Source of the DNA: JACKII01 sp965222315 | GTDB lineage: Bacteria > Pseudomonadota > Alphaproteobacteria > Bin95 | Assembly: GCA_965222315.1 (NCBI GenBank) | Contig: OZ244951.1 | Coordinates: forward strand, 4,650,001-4,714,000 | DNA length: 64,000 nucleotides | Direction of reading: 5' to 3' | Part shown: piece after piece, positions 1 to 9,372 of the stretch | Numbering within the stretch: the stretch's first letter is position 1 | Layout: the number at the start of each line of letters is the position of its first letter | Made by a program: the position numbers and the translations under genes | Notes under the pieces: model-generated | Databases searched by the model: none | Told to the model about the DNA's origin: nothing | Seen by the model: the letters and a program-made list of their open reading frames with translations, nothing else

Positions 1-2611
1 TCGTATTCGGATCTATCGGGCCGTGGCCTAGGGCTTCAGGAAGCTCGAAAGCCGTCGGGTCGAACCTGATCTGCCCGTCCAGCTTGGCATCAATATCTTC
101 ATAGCGTCCACGATGAAAATACGTGAAACCATGGTTGACGCTCGCAGCAATATTATCGGCGGCCTTGATCATGCGACCCTGGAAAAAGAACCCATCACCG
201 CCTTTTCCGGTGTCGAAGTTCGCGCCGTCGTTTTGATTCTTCGCTACGCTCCAGTCTATCCCCTTGGCGAAAATCGCAATATTATTTGTCCAGGAACCAG
301 TTTCATTACCGGATTCGGCAACATACCCGGCGCCAAAGGTATTGTACGTGGCATTGCTGTTTAAAATCGCATTGGAGTCATGGTGCACAAAGCCCCAACC
401 GGGGGACCCGAAAACAGCATTGCCTTCCGCAATAGCCGGGGCTGTCGGGTCGTCGATACCAGTTTTGTGCAGGTGGAAAGAATAGCGCCCCTTAACATTA
501 CTGTCCGAGGCGATGTTGGAGAATTCATGCGGGTTCAGGGCGAGGGTCGACTTGTCAGTCCGTCCCAGCTCGCTGAACTCAGCAAAACGTACATCGACAT
601 TTTCGCTGTTCATGAACATGACGTGCCCGCGATGGTGGGTCTCCGCCGCGCTGCCGTTCTCCGACTCGATGGATACGTTACGGGTATAATTGGCGACGGA
701 TGCCTTCAGGTCCACCCGCGGTGTCTTGTGGTCGAACTGCAGGGGTGAATCAAAGAAAACCGTGTCGCCATTGATATCTGAGATCGTTAATACTTCATCT
801 TGCGGGCCCCGGTAACTATTCGGATTGTTTGCCCACACATAGCCATCATACTGCGTGCCGGTCAGTACAATCGTGTCGCCAATCTGCCAATTGACCGGAA
901 CTTCCGCCAAGGTGAGAGAGGTATCTCCTGCCAAGGGATCCGCGGCAACTTTCAAGTGGGTGTCTTTTTCCTGGCCATGGATTTCAACGGTTCCACGCGA
1001 GATAAAACCCCTTGAAATCAGTCGGGGGTCCCAGGCGACGTCGATATCACCATTGTCAGCAATAACGATATCGACATTCACGTTGCCAGCGACGGGACTG
1101 CTTTCCGTTCCGGCCGTCAGCGTGCCGTTTTGATCGACGAATAGGGTATCAACAACAATCTTCGAGTCGACCGAAGGGGAAAACCGCAGTTCGCCATCGA
1201 CCCGGACTGTCATCAGGCGGTCATTTGAAATACCATCATAATCGACAACAACACCGTCGGATATGAGGACTCTGGCGTCATCGCCGGGCACACTATTGCC
1301 CGCCCACGTTGCCGGATCAAACCAGGAGCCATTATTGATGGCTGTGTGTGTAACGTCTGAGTGCTTAACCAGGTTAAGCACAGCAATGTGGTCATCATGC
1401 GCTGGCGTGGACGGGTCGTGGGGCGATCCTGCTGCGTTCACATCAATGGTGACGGTCGCGGTATCGGTACCGCCGCTTTCATCAACCGCGGTGTAGAGGA
1501 AGGTGTCGATGCCGGCAAACCCGCTGTCCGGGGTGTAGGTAAGGGTGCCGTCCGGGTTTTGGGAAACTATGCCATTACTGGCGGCACCAACGGTCAAGAT
1601 GTCCAGCGAGTCGCTGTCACTGTCCGTATCATTGGCCAGCACATCGATCTTCACCGGCGTGTCTGTGTCTGTCGTGGCGGCGTCGTCTGCAGCGACCGGC
1701 GGAGCATTCCCGCCAGACACGTTGATCGAAACGCCCGCGACATCTGTCCCGCCGTTTCCGTCGGCGACAATATAGGCGAAGGAGTCGGTCCCGACGAAGC
1801 CTAAGTCCGGCGTGTAAGTGAGAGTGCCGTCCGGATTTTCGGCGACAGTGCCGTTGCTGGCGGGACTAACCGCTATGACGGTCAGCGCGTCGCTATCGGC
1901 ATCCGTGTCGTTCGCGAGAACATCGACGGTCACGGCAGTGTCTTTCGCGATCGCAGCAGCATCATCAGTCGCAACCGGCGGAGCATTCCCCCCACCCACG
2001 TTGATGGTGACGGTCGCGGTATCTGTCCCGCCTTGTCCGTCGGATACGGTATAGGCGAAACTATCGGCGCCGGCATAGCCGGTGTCCGGCGTGTAGGTGA
2101 GCGTGCCGTCCGGGTTTTGGGAGACAGTGCCGTTGCCGGCAGCATCGACGCTTAGGACGCTCAAGAGGTCGCCATCGCTGTCCGTATCGTTCGCAAGGAC
2201 GTCGATGGTTACCGCGGTATCTTCGCGGGTGAATGCTGTATCATCCGCGGCAACAGGGACTATGTTAGTATCGCCTGTCACCTCAATCGTAACGGTTGCC
2301 TCAGCCGTACGGCCATTGATCCAAAAATTGCGATCATTGATCGTATAGGTAAATTCTAAAGTCCCAACAAACCCCGGATTGGGCGTAAATTTAATCAGAC
2401 CATTGCTCTCTTCTTCAATATAACCATTTTGAAGGAAAATAATGTCGGGCTCAAATTTTCTAAGCCGAATTTCATCGATATAATTTATAGTTATAGTATC
2501 GCCATTTAGATCATAATCATTTGCCAAAAGGTCGATAACAACCGGCATTCCCTGGGTGGTAGTCGCGCTGTCATCGACCGCAACCGGCGGCAAGAATGGG
2601 CGAAATGGCAT
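1..2611 (-). CDS. Large cadherin-like repeat and G8-domain surface protein (5' part, runs off left edge)
   Basis: An uninterrupted minus-strand frame starts with ATG at 2611, with an AAAGGTGA-type ribosome site 6-7 nt upstream, and is still open at base 1 after about 870 codons. There is no classical signal peptide. Residues about 10-100 form a divergent cadherin-like repeat, and about 105-395 are three well-conserved repeats of roughly 93 residues (motifs such as DVLANDTDSDGD and NPDGTLTYTP). Residues about 420-540 match the G8 domain (SWFDPATWAG, VPGDDARVLI), followed by beta-helix-like sequence with HRGHVMF and FHLHKTG. G8 domains occur in CEMIP/TMEM2-type hyaluronan-degrading proteins and polycystic-disease proteins, so an extracellular polysaccharide-binding or degrading role is an inference. 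Large bacterial proteins of this kind are usually secreted by a type I route, but the C-terminus lies outside the window. The gene looks less GC-rich than its neighbours, hinting at transfer. Confidence 0.8.
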   Translation of the reverse strand, partial: MPFRPFLPPVAVDDSATTTQGMPVVIDLLANDYDLNGDTITINYIDEIRLRKFEPDIIFLQNGYIEEESNGLIKFTPNPGFVGTLEFTYTINDRNFWINGRTAEATVTIEVTGDTNIVPVAADDTAFTREDTAVTIDVLANDTDSDGDLLSVLSVDAAGNGTVSQNPDGTLTYTPDTGYAGADSFAYTVSDGQGGTDTATVTINVGGGNAPPVATDDAAAIAKDTAVTVDVLANDTDADSDALTVIAVSPASNGTVAENPDGTLTYTPDLGFVGTDSFAYIVADGNGGTDVAGVSINVSGGNAPPVAADDAATTDTDTPVKIDVLANDTDSDSDSLDILTVGAASNGIVSQNPDGTLTYTPDSGFAGIDTFLYTAVDESGGTDTATVTIDVNAAGSPHDPSTPAHDDHIAVLNLVKHSDVTHTAINNGSWFDPATWAGNSVPGDDARVLISDGVVVDYDGISNDRLMTVRVDGELRFSPSVDSKIVVDTLFVDQNGTLTAGTESSPVAGNVNVDIVIADNGDIDVAWDPRLISRGFISRGTVEIHGQEKDTHLKVAADPLAGDTSLTLAEVPVNWQIGDTIVLTGTQYDGYVWANNPNSYRGPQDEVLTISDINGDTVFFDSPLQFDHKTPRVDLKASVANYTRNVSIESENGSAAETHHRGHVMFMNSENVDVRFAEFSELGRTDKSTLALNPHEFSNIASDSNVKGRYSFHLHKTGIDDPTAPAIAEGNAVFGSPGWGFVHHDSNAILNSNATYNTFGAGYVAESGNETGSWTNNIAIFAKGIDWSVAKNQNDGANFDTGKGGDGFFFQGRMIKAADNIAASVNHGFTYFHRGRYEDIDAKLDGQIRFDPTAFELPEALGHGPIDPNT
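1440..2280 (-). repeat. Tandem ~279-bp coding repeats (cadherin-like modules)
   Basis: Three consecutive modules inside the large surface-protein gene repeat at about 279 bp (93 codons). The segment reading ACCGGCGGAGCATTCCC recurs near 1697 and 1975, with a matching position in the next module. The encoded repeats share NPDGTLTYTPD and DVLANDTD. Such repeats expand and contract by recombination. Confidence 0.75.
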
Positions 2612-2847
2612 CAGAAATCACCTTTGTCTGCTACAATAATATGGATTTGCTTCGAGCAAGTATACCGACGGCAACGAACTGCATCCATACTGTCTCAACA
2701 GTGTATTCAATGCGACCACACCTATGCATGGCGCTTTCTAGATGCTCCATAACATAAATTTACCCTATGTCGACTGCGGCGATTGCTTACAACAACCAAG
2801 GCGGGATTTCAGGTGGCCAATCGCGACCAGGGCGTGCCCGGCTACGG

Positions 2848-3303
2848 CTAGTCCAAAACCTTTGGCCAGTTTCTGTTGGCGGATGAAATGTGCCGTGGGA
2901 TATCCGCCTCCCATCGCTTCTGAACGCCCCTGTCGTAGTTCAGGTAGAGCTTGCCATCGACGATCCGCCAGGCCTCTGGGTCGGTGGAGGCTGTGTAGCC
3001 CTGGGAGACCGCCCAGGCGCAGTATCCGCCATACTGAGGGGCGTAGCGCGCCGGCTCGGCCGCAAATCTGTCGCGGTTCTCGGCAGAGGCAAAGCGCCAG
3101 GTCGCGCCGTTCCAGTCGTACGTGAAGTCTGACGACCCTTCCACGGGACGGCCTTCAGTGAAGTAAGCGACCGGGTCGGTGCCATCAATCGCGGTGCCGA
3201 GGAAGGATTGGTAGACTGGCTCCTTGGCCGCTGCGGACACTGGGGGCAAGGTGCCGGCCAAGATTGCCAGACCGGCTACAAGGGACAGTAAGAGGCTGCG
3301 CAT
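2848..3303 (-). CDS. Secreted YHS-domain protein
   Basis: 151 residues. The N-terminus is a clear signal peptide (basic MR, hydrophobic LLLSLVAGLAILAG, cleavage near VSAA). The mature part contains the YHS signature: DPVAYFTEGRPVEGS, a FASAENRDRFAAEP segment and GGYCAWAVSQGY with one cysteine at the position that can be Sec or Cys in relatives. YHS proteins of this kind are small periplasmic proteins proposed to bind metal; the exact function is unknown. It stands alone, with 139 bp separating it from the bacterioferritin gene on the same strand. A metal-handling link between the two is only suggested by proximity. Confidence 0.75.
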   Translation of the reverse strand: MRSLLLSLVAGLAILAGTLPPVSAAAKEPVYQSFLGTAIDGTDPVAYFTEGRPVEGSSDFTYDWNGATWRFASAENRDRFAAEPARYAPQYGGYCAWAVSQGYTASTDPEAWRIVDGKLYLNYDRGVQKRWEADIPRHISSANRNWPKVLD

Positions 3304-3442
3304 GGGGCTCTCCAGGCGGACGTCAAAATCACTGCACAGCGCCCGTAAATAAGGGCACGGCGATCAAGCGTCCATGGGGGCGTGCCGCACAATGACGGCA
3401 TCGTTACCATGCGTTACCGCTGTTGGAGGCGTATCGGGCTTC

Positions 3443-3928
3443 CTACCCGCTGGAGGGTGTCAGGCTCATGTGCTGGGCGATGTAGGCAGGCTCGCCGATG
3501 CGCTTGATCAGGTCGAGCTGCTGCTTCAGCCAGTCCATGTGGCCTTCCTCGTCTAGGACGATGTTCTGGAACATGGATAAGGTGCCAATGTCGTTGTCCT
3601 CCCGCGCCTCGTTGGAGGATTGGGTGTAGAACGAAATCGCCTCCAACTCGTCGGCCAGATCGGCCTCGAACAAGTCCTTCAGGGTCTCGGCTTTGGCGGT
3701 GGGCTTTTGCGTGGCCATGGCAGGGTCACCGTCGAGGAACAGGATGCGGTCAGTAAAGTTGCCGGCATGGCCCAGTTCTTCCTGCATCTCTTCACGCATT
3801 TTGCCGGCAAGCGTTTCCAGGCCCCAATCTTCTAACAAATGGGCGTGCAACAGGTACTGGTGGACGGCAGTCAGCTCCATGGACAAGGCTTTTTGCAGGT
3901 TGCGGATGCTGCGGGGCTGGTTGGTCAT
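3443..3928 (-). CDS. bfr: Bacterioferritin-like ferroxidase lacking the haem methionine
   Basis: 161 residues, the usual bacterioferritin length. The four-helix ferroxidase ligands are all in their standard places by direct count: E18, E51, H54, E94, E127 and H130 (segments MELTAVHQY, EELGHAG, DEEGH). Family members form 24-subunit cages that oxidise and store iron, usually with haem bound between subunits by Met52. Here residue 52 is leucine, so haem binding by the usual ligand is not expected. It could be the non-haem partner of a two-subunit bacterioferritin or an independent ferritin. Monocistronic, ATG start. Confidence 0.85.
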   Translation of the reverse strand: MTNQPRSIRNLQKALSMELTAVHQYLLHAHLLEDWGLETLAGKMREEMQEELGHAGNFTDRILFLDGDPAMATQKPTAKAETLKDLFEADLADELEAISFYTQSSNEAREDNDIGTLSMFQNIVLDEEGHMDWLKQQLDLIKRIGEPAYIAQHMSLTPSSG

Positions 3929-4138
3929 GATAGTCCTCGAATCGTCCGTTCGTAACCAAATACAACGATGGCAAGCCCGTCACTGGAAACGTAAGTGGCG
4001 GGATTGCTTTGCTGGGTAACTTTAAATCGGGATATGAGAAGGCTTAACGCCTACGTCAACAGTCCTGGCATGCGGCAGCATGGACAGAGCCCCACGGACA
4101 GATTATCGGTCCGTCAACATCACCCGCCAAGAGAAAGA

Positions 4139-4603
4139 ATGAAGACCATGGAATATGTCGGTCTGGGCCTGCATTGGAATGATCTAACAGCCGGTCAGAA
4201 ATTCCGCACGATCAACCGCACTATCACCGAAGCGGACCTAGTGAACTTCATCAACGCCACCGGCATGGTGGAAATGATCTTCACCGACAAGACCTATGCT
4301 GGGCAAGGCGCAATCCAGGGCGCGCGGCCGGTGCCGGGTGCGCTCTGCTACTGCTTTTCCGAAGGCCTGTTGGTGCAATCCACCATGCAGCACACCGGCC
4401 TCGCCATGCTGGAGACGACGTTCAAGGTGCTGGGCCCGACCAATGTCGGCGACACGATCCATGTGGAGGTAGAGGTGACGAGCGTTCGCCCGACGTCCAA
4501 GGGCAACCGGGGTATCGTCAAAACCAAAAACGATATTGTCAATCAGGACGGCGTCGTCGTCGGCACCTACGACGCAACCCGCATGATGGCGGGCCGCGAC
4601 TAG
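4139..4603 (+). CDS. MaoC-like hot-dog dehydratase
   Basis: 154 residues from the ATG at 4139; a second in-frame ATG at 4148 (MEYVGLGLHW) is an equally possible start, and the further upstream in-frame codons are not protein-like. The sequence is a single MaoC-type hot-dog domain (WNDLTAGQKF, TITEADLVNFINATGM, LGPTNVGDTIHVEVEV). These enzymes hydrate enoyl-CoA or dehydrate 3-hydroxyacyl-CoA thioesters. The usual D-x4-H hydratase pair is not obvious: the region that normally holds it reads FINATGMVEMIF. The substrate may therefore differ, or it may be a non-catalytic relative. The amine oxidase gene follows 25 bp later on the same strand and may be co-transcribed. Confidence 0.65.
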   Translation: MKTMEYVGLGLHWNDLTAGQKFRTINRTITEADLVNFINATGMVEMIFTDKTYAGQGAIQGARPVPGALCYCFSEGLLVQSTMQHTGLAMLETTFKVLGPTNVGDTIHVEVEVTSVRPTSKGNRGIVKTKNDIVNQDGVVVGTYDATRMMAGRD

Positions 4604-4628
4604 GCGACCGGCGAACGGTTCCGTCGTT

Positions 4629-5831
4629 ATGACCAGTGATGTGGATGTCGCCGTCATCGGCGCGGGCGCCGCCGGTATTGCCGCAGGCCGGTCACTGGCG
4701 GCGGCAGGCATCAACTACGTGATGCTGGAGGCGTCCGGCCGGCTTGGCGGGCGGGCGTTGACTGACTACTCGCTCGGCTATCCGGTCGATCTTGGCTGCA
4801 CCTGGCTGCACTCGGCGGACCTGAACTTGCTCGCCGATGCGCCGCCGGAGCATTTTGGCAGGGATACGGTCCGCTCCGCCATTTACCTGGACGACCAGCA
4901 ACGCTGGGCCACGGCGGCGGAAGACGCCGATTGCCGGGCCTACCTCGATGCCTGCGAGACGCGATTGCTGGCGGCTGGTGAGCGTGGCGAGGACCCGCCA
5001 GCCAGCATTGTCTACGATCAGGCCTCCCCCTACCGCCGGCATTTCGAGTGGTGGTGCGGCGCCTATACCAGCGTGCCGGCGGCGGAAGTGGGGGCTCTTG
5101 ACTGGTACCGCTACCGGGATACGGAAACCAACTGGACCGTACCGACAGGCTACGGCCATTGGATCGTCAAGCGGTCCGCCGGCCTGATCGTCCGCCGGGA
5201 ATGCCCGGTGCTGGCCGTCGATTTTTCCGGCCAGGGAGTGCGCCTGCAAACGCCCGCCGGCATCGTACGGGCGCAGGCCGTCATTCTGACTGGCTCCACC
5301 AACGCCCTCGGCCGCATCCGGTTCGTGCCAGACTTGCCAGTGGCAAAGCGGGAGGCCCTGGCCCGCCTGCCCCTCGGTCATGTGAACAAAGTGGCCTTGC
5401 GCTTCGATGCGTTGGATCCTGATTGGCCAAATGCGCGGAGCGCGGTTCTATCGGCCCGGATCGGACGTTATAGTCGTCCGATTGCCGAAGTGTTTATCGA
5501 CGCCACCACGGCCCGCGCGCTGGAGCCCCTTGGCGAAGCCGCGCAGATTGACTTCGTTCTGGGACAATTCGCCAGCATGTATGGCAGCAGCAGCGTCAGG
5601 CGCGTGAAGGCCGCTCGCGCCTCTTCCTGGGGCATCGCGCCCTGGATCTGGGGCGGCTACGCCGCCATGACACCCGGCGGCGGCGACCCGAGGGCCGTTC
5701 TGGCGGAGCCGGTGGCGGACCGCCTGTTCTTTGCGGGGGAGGCAATCCACCCATACTTTTTCTCCACCGCACACGGCGCCTGGGAAAGCGGTGAGCGCGC
5801 CGCGGCAGAGGCGATCCGCGCCCTGACTTAG
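4629..5831 (+). CDS. FAD-dependent amine oxidase family protein
   Basis: 400 residues. The N-terminal dinucleotide-binding fold is clear (VAVIGAGAAGIAAGRSL, then LEASGRLGGRA), and the C-terminal FAD-binding motif LFFAGEAIHPYFFSTAHGAW is typical of flavin monoamine oxidases. Family members oxidise primary or polyamines, releasing aldehyde, ammonia and peroxide; the substrate cannot be read from sequence. It has no signal peptide, so it is probably cytosolic. It sits 25 bp behind the MaoC-like gene in the same direction. About 240 bp follow before the next gene, with only a weak hairpin near the stop codon. Confidence 0.8.
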   Translation: MTSDVDVAVIGAGAAGIAAGRSLAAAGINYVMLEASGRLGGRALTDYSLGYPVDLGCTWLHSADLNLLADAPPEHFGRDTVRSAIYLDDQQRWATAAEDADCRAYLDACETRLLAAGERGEDPPASIVYDQASPYRRHFEWWCGAYTSVPAAEVGALDWYRYRDTETNWTVPTGYGHWIVKRSAGLIVRRECPVLAVDFSGQGVRLQTPAGIVRAQAVILTGSTNALGRIRFVPDLPVAKREALARLPLGHVNKVALRFDALDPDWPNARSAVLSARIGRYSRPIAEVFIDATTARALEPLGEAAQIDFVLGQFASMYGSSSVRRVKAARASSWGIAPWIWGGYAAMTPGGGDPRAVLAEPVADRLFFAGEAIHPYFFSTAHGAWESGERAAAEAIRALT

Positions 5832-6072
5832 CGTTTAGAGCTAAGCGCTGAACAGACCGCCGCGTTTGGCCATGCACACCCGTACGCTCTATTCTTGGCT
5901 CCCATGGCTGATCTCCGTCAAAGGCATCGCCATTGGCGGCGGCGGCACCAACGAAGTTGTGTATCCGCCATCGACAGGCAACGTGCTTCCACCGCGCTCC
6001 TCTGGGGTTTCCCGATCCTGCGTTCGCCGATAGATTGGCGGCCAACGATCAACCCTTTTGGAGGACAGCATC

Positions 6073-6774
6073 ATGGGCGACTGGACCACGGTCAAAGCGA
6101 ACGATGGCGGCGAATTCGGGCTCTATGTGGAGCGGCCCGCGAGCGGCGGGGCCGCCGGTGTCATCATCTGCATTCAGGAAATCTTTGGCGTGAACCATGC
6201 CATGCGCGACATCGCCAAGCTCTGGGCTGACCGGGGCTATATCGCCGTCTCGCCCGACTTGTTCTGGCGTCAGGAAGAGCGTGTGGACATCACCGACGGT
6301 TCCGACGAGGAATGGCAGAAGGCCTTCCAGCTTTACCAGGGCTTCGACGTGGACAAAGGCGTCGATGACCTGAAGGCCACCATCGCCTATGCCCGCGCCA
6401 TGGACGGCGCTAACGGCAAGGTCGGCTCGGTCGGGTTCTGCCTGGGCGGCAAGCTGGCCTACCTGATGGCAACCCGCACCGATGCAGACGCCAATGTCGG
6501 CTATTACGGTGTCGGCGTCGAGGAGATGCTGAGCGAGGCGGGCAAGATCGCCAAGCCGCTGATGCTGCACATTGCGGAAGAAGACGGCTTCGTCTCCAAG
6601 GAGGCGCAGGCCCAGGTCAAAGACGGCCTCGCCAGCAATAGCAACGTCACCGTGCATAGCTATCCCGGCATGGACCACGCCTTTGCCCGCATCGGCGGAA
6701 AGCCCTACAACAAGGAAAACGCCGATCTCGCCAACGGCCGCACGGCGGAGATGTTTGAGACCGCGTTGCGCTGA
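6073..6774 (+). CDS. Dienelactone hydrolase family protein
   Basis: 233 residues from ATG 6073, chosen because GGAGGA lies 6-7 nt upstream. It is an alpha/beta hydrolase with the Cys nucleophile elbow GFCLGGK, an upstream QEIFG glutamate motif, and an acid/His pair in HIAEEDGF and GMDHAF, all hallmarks of the dienelactone hydrolase family. Classical members open dienelactones in chlorocatechol degradation, but many alphaproteobacterial copies act on unknown esters. No aromatic-degradation genes lie beside it, so the substrate is unassigned. Confidence 0.85.
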   Translation: MGDWTTVKANDGGEFGLYVERPASGGAAGVIICIQEIFGVNHAMRDIAKLWADRGYIAVSPDLFWRQEERVDITDGSDEEWQKAFQLYQGFDVDKGVDDLKATIAYARAMDGANGKVGSVGFCLGGKLAYLMATRTDADANVGYYGVGVEEMLSEAGKIAKPLMLHIAEEDGFVSKEAQAQVKDGLASNSNVTVHSYPGMDHAFARIGGKPYNKENADLANGRTAEMFETALR

Positions 6775-6783
6775 TGGTCTGAT

Positions 6784-6811
6784 CGAAGCGCTTGCGTCGG
6801 CAAGCGCTTCG
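6784..6811. terminator. Perfect 12-bp stem-loop between convergent genes
   Basis: CGAAGCGCTTGC at 6784-6795 pairs perfectly with GCAAGCGCTTCG at 6800-6811 around a four-base GTCG loop. It lies 10 bp after the dienelactone hydrolase stop and before the 3' end of the opposing molybdoenzyme gene. There is no T tract on either strand, so it may be a weak bidirectional terminator or an mRNA 3'-end stabiliser. Confidence 0.5.
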
Positions 6812-6904
6812 TGAATCAGCCCGCGCATTCAACATGTTGGTGGTACGGTTCAGCAAACGGATATGTAGTATCCGTTTCCATCGAACCACTCGCTGCCTTG
6901 GACC

Positions 6905-9220
6905 TCAGGCAGGCTTGGCTGTCTGAATAGCCCGCCAGACAGCTTCAGGAGTCGTTGGCATGTCGATGTGTTCGACACCCAGCGGCTCCAGCGCGTCCAG
7001 CATGGCGTTGATGACAGCGGGCGGCGCGCCAGTCGCGCCTGCTTCGCCGCAGCCCTTTACGCCCAGCGGGTTCGCGACGGTTGGCGTCTCCACCGGCACG
7101 AAGTCGAAGTCCGGGAAGTCGCTTGCCCGCGGCAGGTGGTAGTCCATGTAGCTGCCGCTCAAAAGCTGCCCGTCCTCACCATAAGCGCAATGCTCATAGA
7201 GCGCCTGGCCGATGCCCTGGGCGATGCCGCCATGCACCTGGCCCGCCAGCAGCAGTGGGTTCAACGCCCGGCCGAAATCGTGGACGACCGTGTAGTCCTC
7301 CAGCTTGAATGCGCCGGTGTCGGGATCGACCTCGACCTCCGCGATGTGCACGCCATAGGGGAAGGTGTGGTTCTCCGGCACAAAGCGGTCGAAACCACCG
7401 AGCCCCGGCTCCTCGCCCTCGGGCAGGTTGGCCGGGTCTTCGGCCAGCGCCGCGACTTCCGGCAGGCTCATTCGCAGGTCCGTGCCGACGACAGAGAAGA
7501 CGCCATCGGAAAAGTCGATGTCGCTCTCGCCCGCCTCGAACTTCTGCGCGGCGATGCGCCTGGCTTTCTCGATGACCTTGTCCGACGCCCGCGCAATCGC
7601 ACCGCCGCCCATGGGGATCGACCAGGAGCCGCCGGTGCCGGTGCCGGTCTCCACCTCATCCGTGTCGCCCTGAATGACGATCACGTCCTCCGGGTCGGTG
7701 CCGAGCCATTCATTTATCACCTGGGCGTAGCTGGTCCGGTGGGCCTGACCGTTCGCCTGGCTGCCGATACGCACCTCGACCGTACCATCGGCGCGCACGT
7801 CCACCTTGGCCGCCTCCGACAGGGCCGGACCGCCGCCGCAGCGTTCGATGTAGAGGCACATTCCGATGCCCCGCGCGAGCCCTTGCGCCTCGCTAGCGCC
7901 GCGGCGCTCGGCAAAGCCGTTCCAGTCCACGCGTTCCTTGGCCTGCTCCAGCAGGTCGCCGAAGTCCGCACTCTCGTAGGTCAGGCCGGTGGGGGTGGTG
8001 TAGGGAAACTGGTCCGGCATCAGCGCAATGCGCGCACGGTAGGCCGCCGGATCCTCGCCCATGTCGCGGGCGGCGCGGTCAACCAACCGCTCTATCAGGT
8101 AGGTGATCTCCGGCCGGCCCGCGCCGCGATAGGCATCGACCGGCGCCGTGTTGGTGTAGGTGCCTGTCACCCGGATGTAGACGTTCGGGATGCGGTAGGC
8201 GTTCGGGGCCATGTGCATGTTGGTGGGGGAGACCGCGGCGCCGTTCGCGCTGTAGCCGCCGAGCCCCGCATAGGTCCGCACGCGAAACGCCAGCGGCTCG
8301 CCCGCCTGATTCAGGGCCAGCTCGCCGGTGGTGACATTGTCCCGGCCGCCAGTGTCCGACAGGAACGCCTCGCCGCGATCGCTCACCCACTTGACCGGCC
8401 GGCCCAGATCGCGGGCGGCATGCAGCACCAGGCAATTTTCGGCGTAGAGGCCGTTCTTGCCGCCGAAACCGCCACCCACATCGCCAACCAACACTCGCAC
8501 GCTCTCGCGCGGCACACCGAACACCTTGTCGGCCAATTGTTCTTTCAGGCGGTGCGGCATCTGGGTGGTGGCGTGCAGGATCATGCGGCCGTCTTCGTAC
8601 CGGCCCAGCGCGCCGCGGGTTTCCATGGCGCTCAGAATCACGCGGTTGTTGATCACATCCAGTTTCACCACATGCGCGGCGGCATCGAAGCCGGCATCTG
8701 TGGCAGCCTGATCGCCCAGTTCGAACTCGAACGAGCGGTTTGCGGGCACGTCGTCCCACAGTTGCGGCGCATCAGGCTCAGCGGCCATTTTCGGGTCGGT
8801 AACGGCGGACAGCGGCTCGTAATCCACCACCACCGCCTCGGCAGCGTCATGCGCCTGCGCCAGCGTCTCCGCCACGACAAAGGCAACGCATTGCCCGGCA
8901 TAGCGCACGCGGTCCCGCGCCAGGACCGGCTGGCCGTGGTGACGGTGCTCGGTGCCTTCGACCATTTTCGGGAAGGCCAGGGTCGGAATATCGCCCAGGT
9001 GCGCCACGTCCGCCGGCGCATAGACCGCCAGCACGCCCGGCATTGCCTTGGCCGCTTCCGTATCCACCCCTTTGACCGCCGCATGGGCGTAGGGGCTGCG
9101 GACGGCGACACCATGCGCCATGCCTGGGAAAGACAAGTTGTCCAGGAAGGTGCCTTTCCCGAGCAACAGATCCTGATCCTCCAGCCGGAGCAGCGGTTGC
9201 GAGATACCGAATTGGGCCAT
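6905..9220 (-). CDS. Xanthine dehydrogenase/CoxL family molybdenum-cofactor subunit
   Basis: 771 residues, normal for a large subunit of the molybdenum hydroxylase family. Seen features: GGFGGKNGLYAENC (cofactor site), active-site loop AYRGAGRPE, and near the C-terminus VKGCGEAGATG with the catalytic glutamate. True (form I) carbon monoxide dehydrogenases carry AYRCSFR with the Cu-binding cysteine. AYRGAGR marks the form II type, whose substrate is usually not CO. No medium (FAD) or small (2Fe-2S) subunit gene is adjacent, so partners must be encoded elsewhere. It is divergent from marC. Confidence 0.85.
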   Translation of the reverse strand: MAQFGISQPLLRLEDQDLLLGKGTFLDNLSFPGMAHGVAVRSPYAHAAVKGVDTEAAKAMPGVLAVYAPADVAHLGDIPTLAFPKMVEGTEHRHHGQPVLARDRVRYAGQCVAFVVAETLAQAHDAAEAVVVDYEPLSAVTDPKMAAEPDAPQLWDDVPANRSFEFELGDQAATDAGFDAAAHVVKLDVINNRVILSAMETRGALGRYEDGRMILHATTQMPHRLKEQLADKVFGVPRESVRVLVGDVGGGFGGKNGLYAENCLVLHAARDLGRPVKWVSDRGEAFLSDTGGRDNVTTGELALNQAGEPLAFRVRTYAGLGGYSANGAAVSPTNMHMAPNAYRIPNVYIRVTGTYTNTAPVDAYRGAGRPEITYLIERLVDRAARDMGEDPAAYRARIALMPDQFPYTTPTGLTYESADFGDLLEQAKERVDWNGFAERRGASEAQGLARGIGMCLYIERCGGGPALSEAAKVDVRADGTVEVRIGSQANGQAHRTSYAQVINEWLGTDPEDVIVIQGDTDEVETGTGTGGSWSIPMGGGAIARASDKVIEKARRIAAQKFEAGESDIDFSDGVFSVVGTDLRMSLPEVAALAEDPANLPEGEEPGLGGFDRFVPENHTFPYGVHIAEVEVDPDTGAFKLEDYTVVHDFGRALNPLLLAGQVHGGIAQGIGQALYEHCAYGEDGQLLSGSYMDYHLPRASDFPDFDFVPVETPTVANPLGVKGCGEAGATGAPPAVINAMLDALEPLGVEHIDMPTTPEAVWRAIQTAKPA

Positions 9221-9372
9221 GGCCAGTGCCTTTTTTCACGAGCGAACGCTTCACTTCCGATTGGTAGCACAGCGAAGCCGATTGCGCCTCCCCCTGCAGG
9301 TACTGCAAGGTGGTCCTACCCGGCGCGCCTCATGTTTCGAATGCCGCCATTCCGAGTTTGACAGGTAAAGGC

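Noticed and set aside
6905..9220. Aerobic carbon monoxide dehydrogenase
   Set aside because: The active-site loop is AYRGAGR rather than AYRCSFR, and no CoxS or CoxM genes are adjacent, so CO oxidation is not supported.
6968..9361. 797-codon plus-strand open frame
   Set aside because: It is antisense to the molybdoenzyme gene; the composition (R, H, A, G-rich) and lack of any domain indicate a GC-rich shadow frame.
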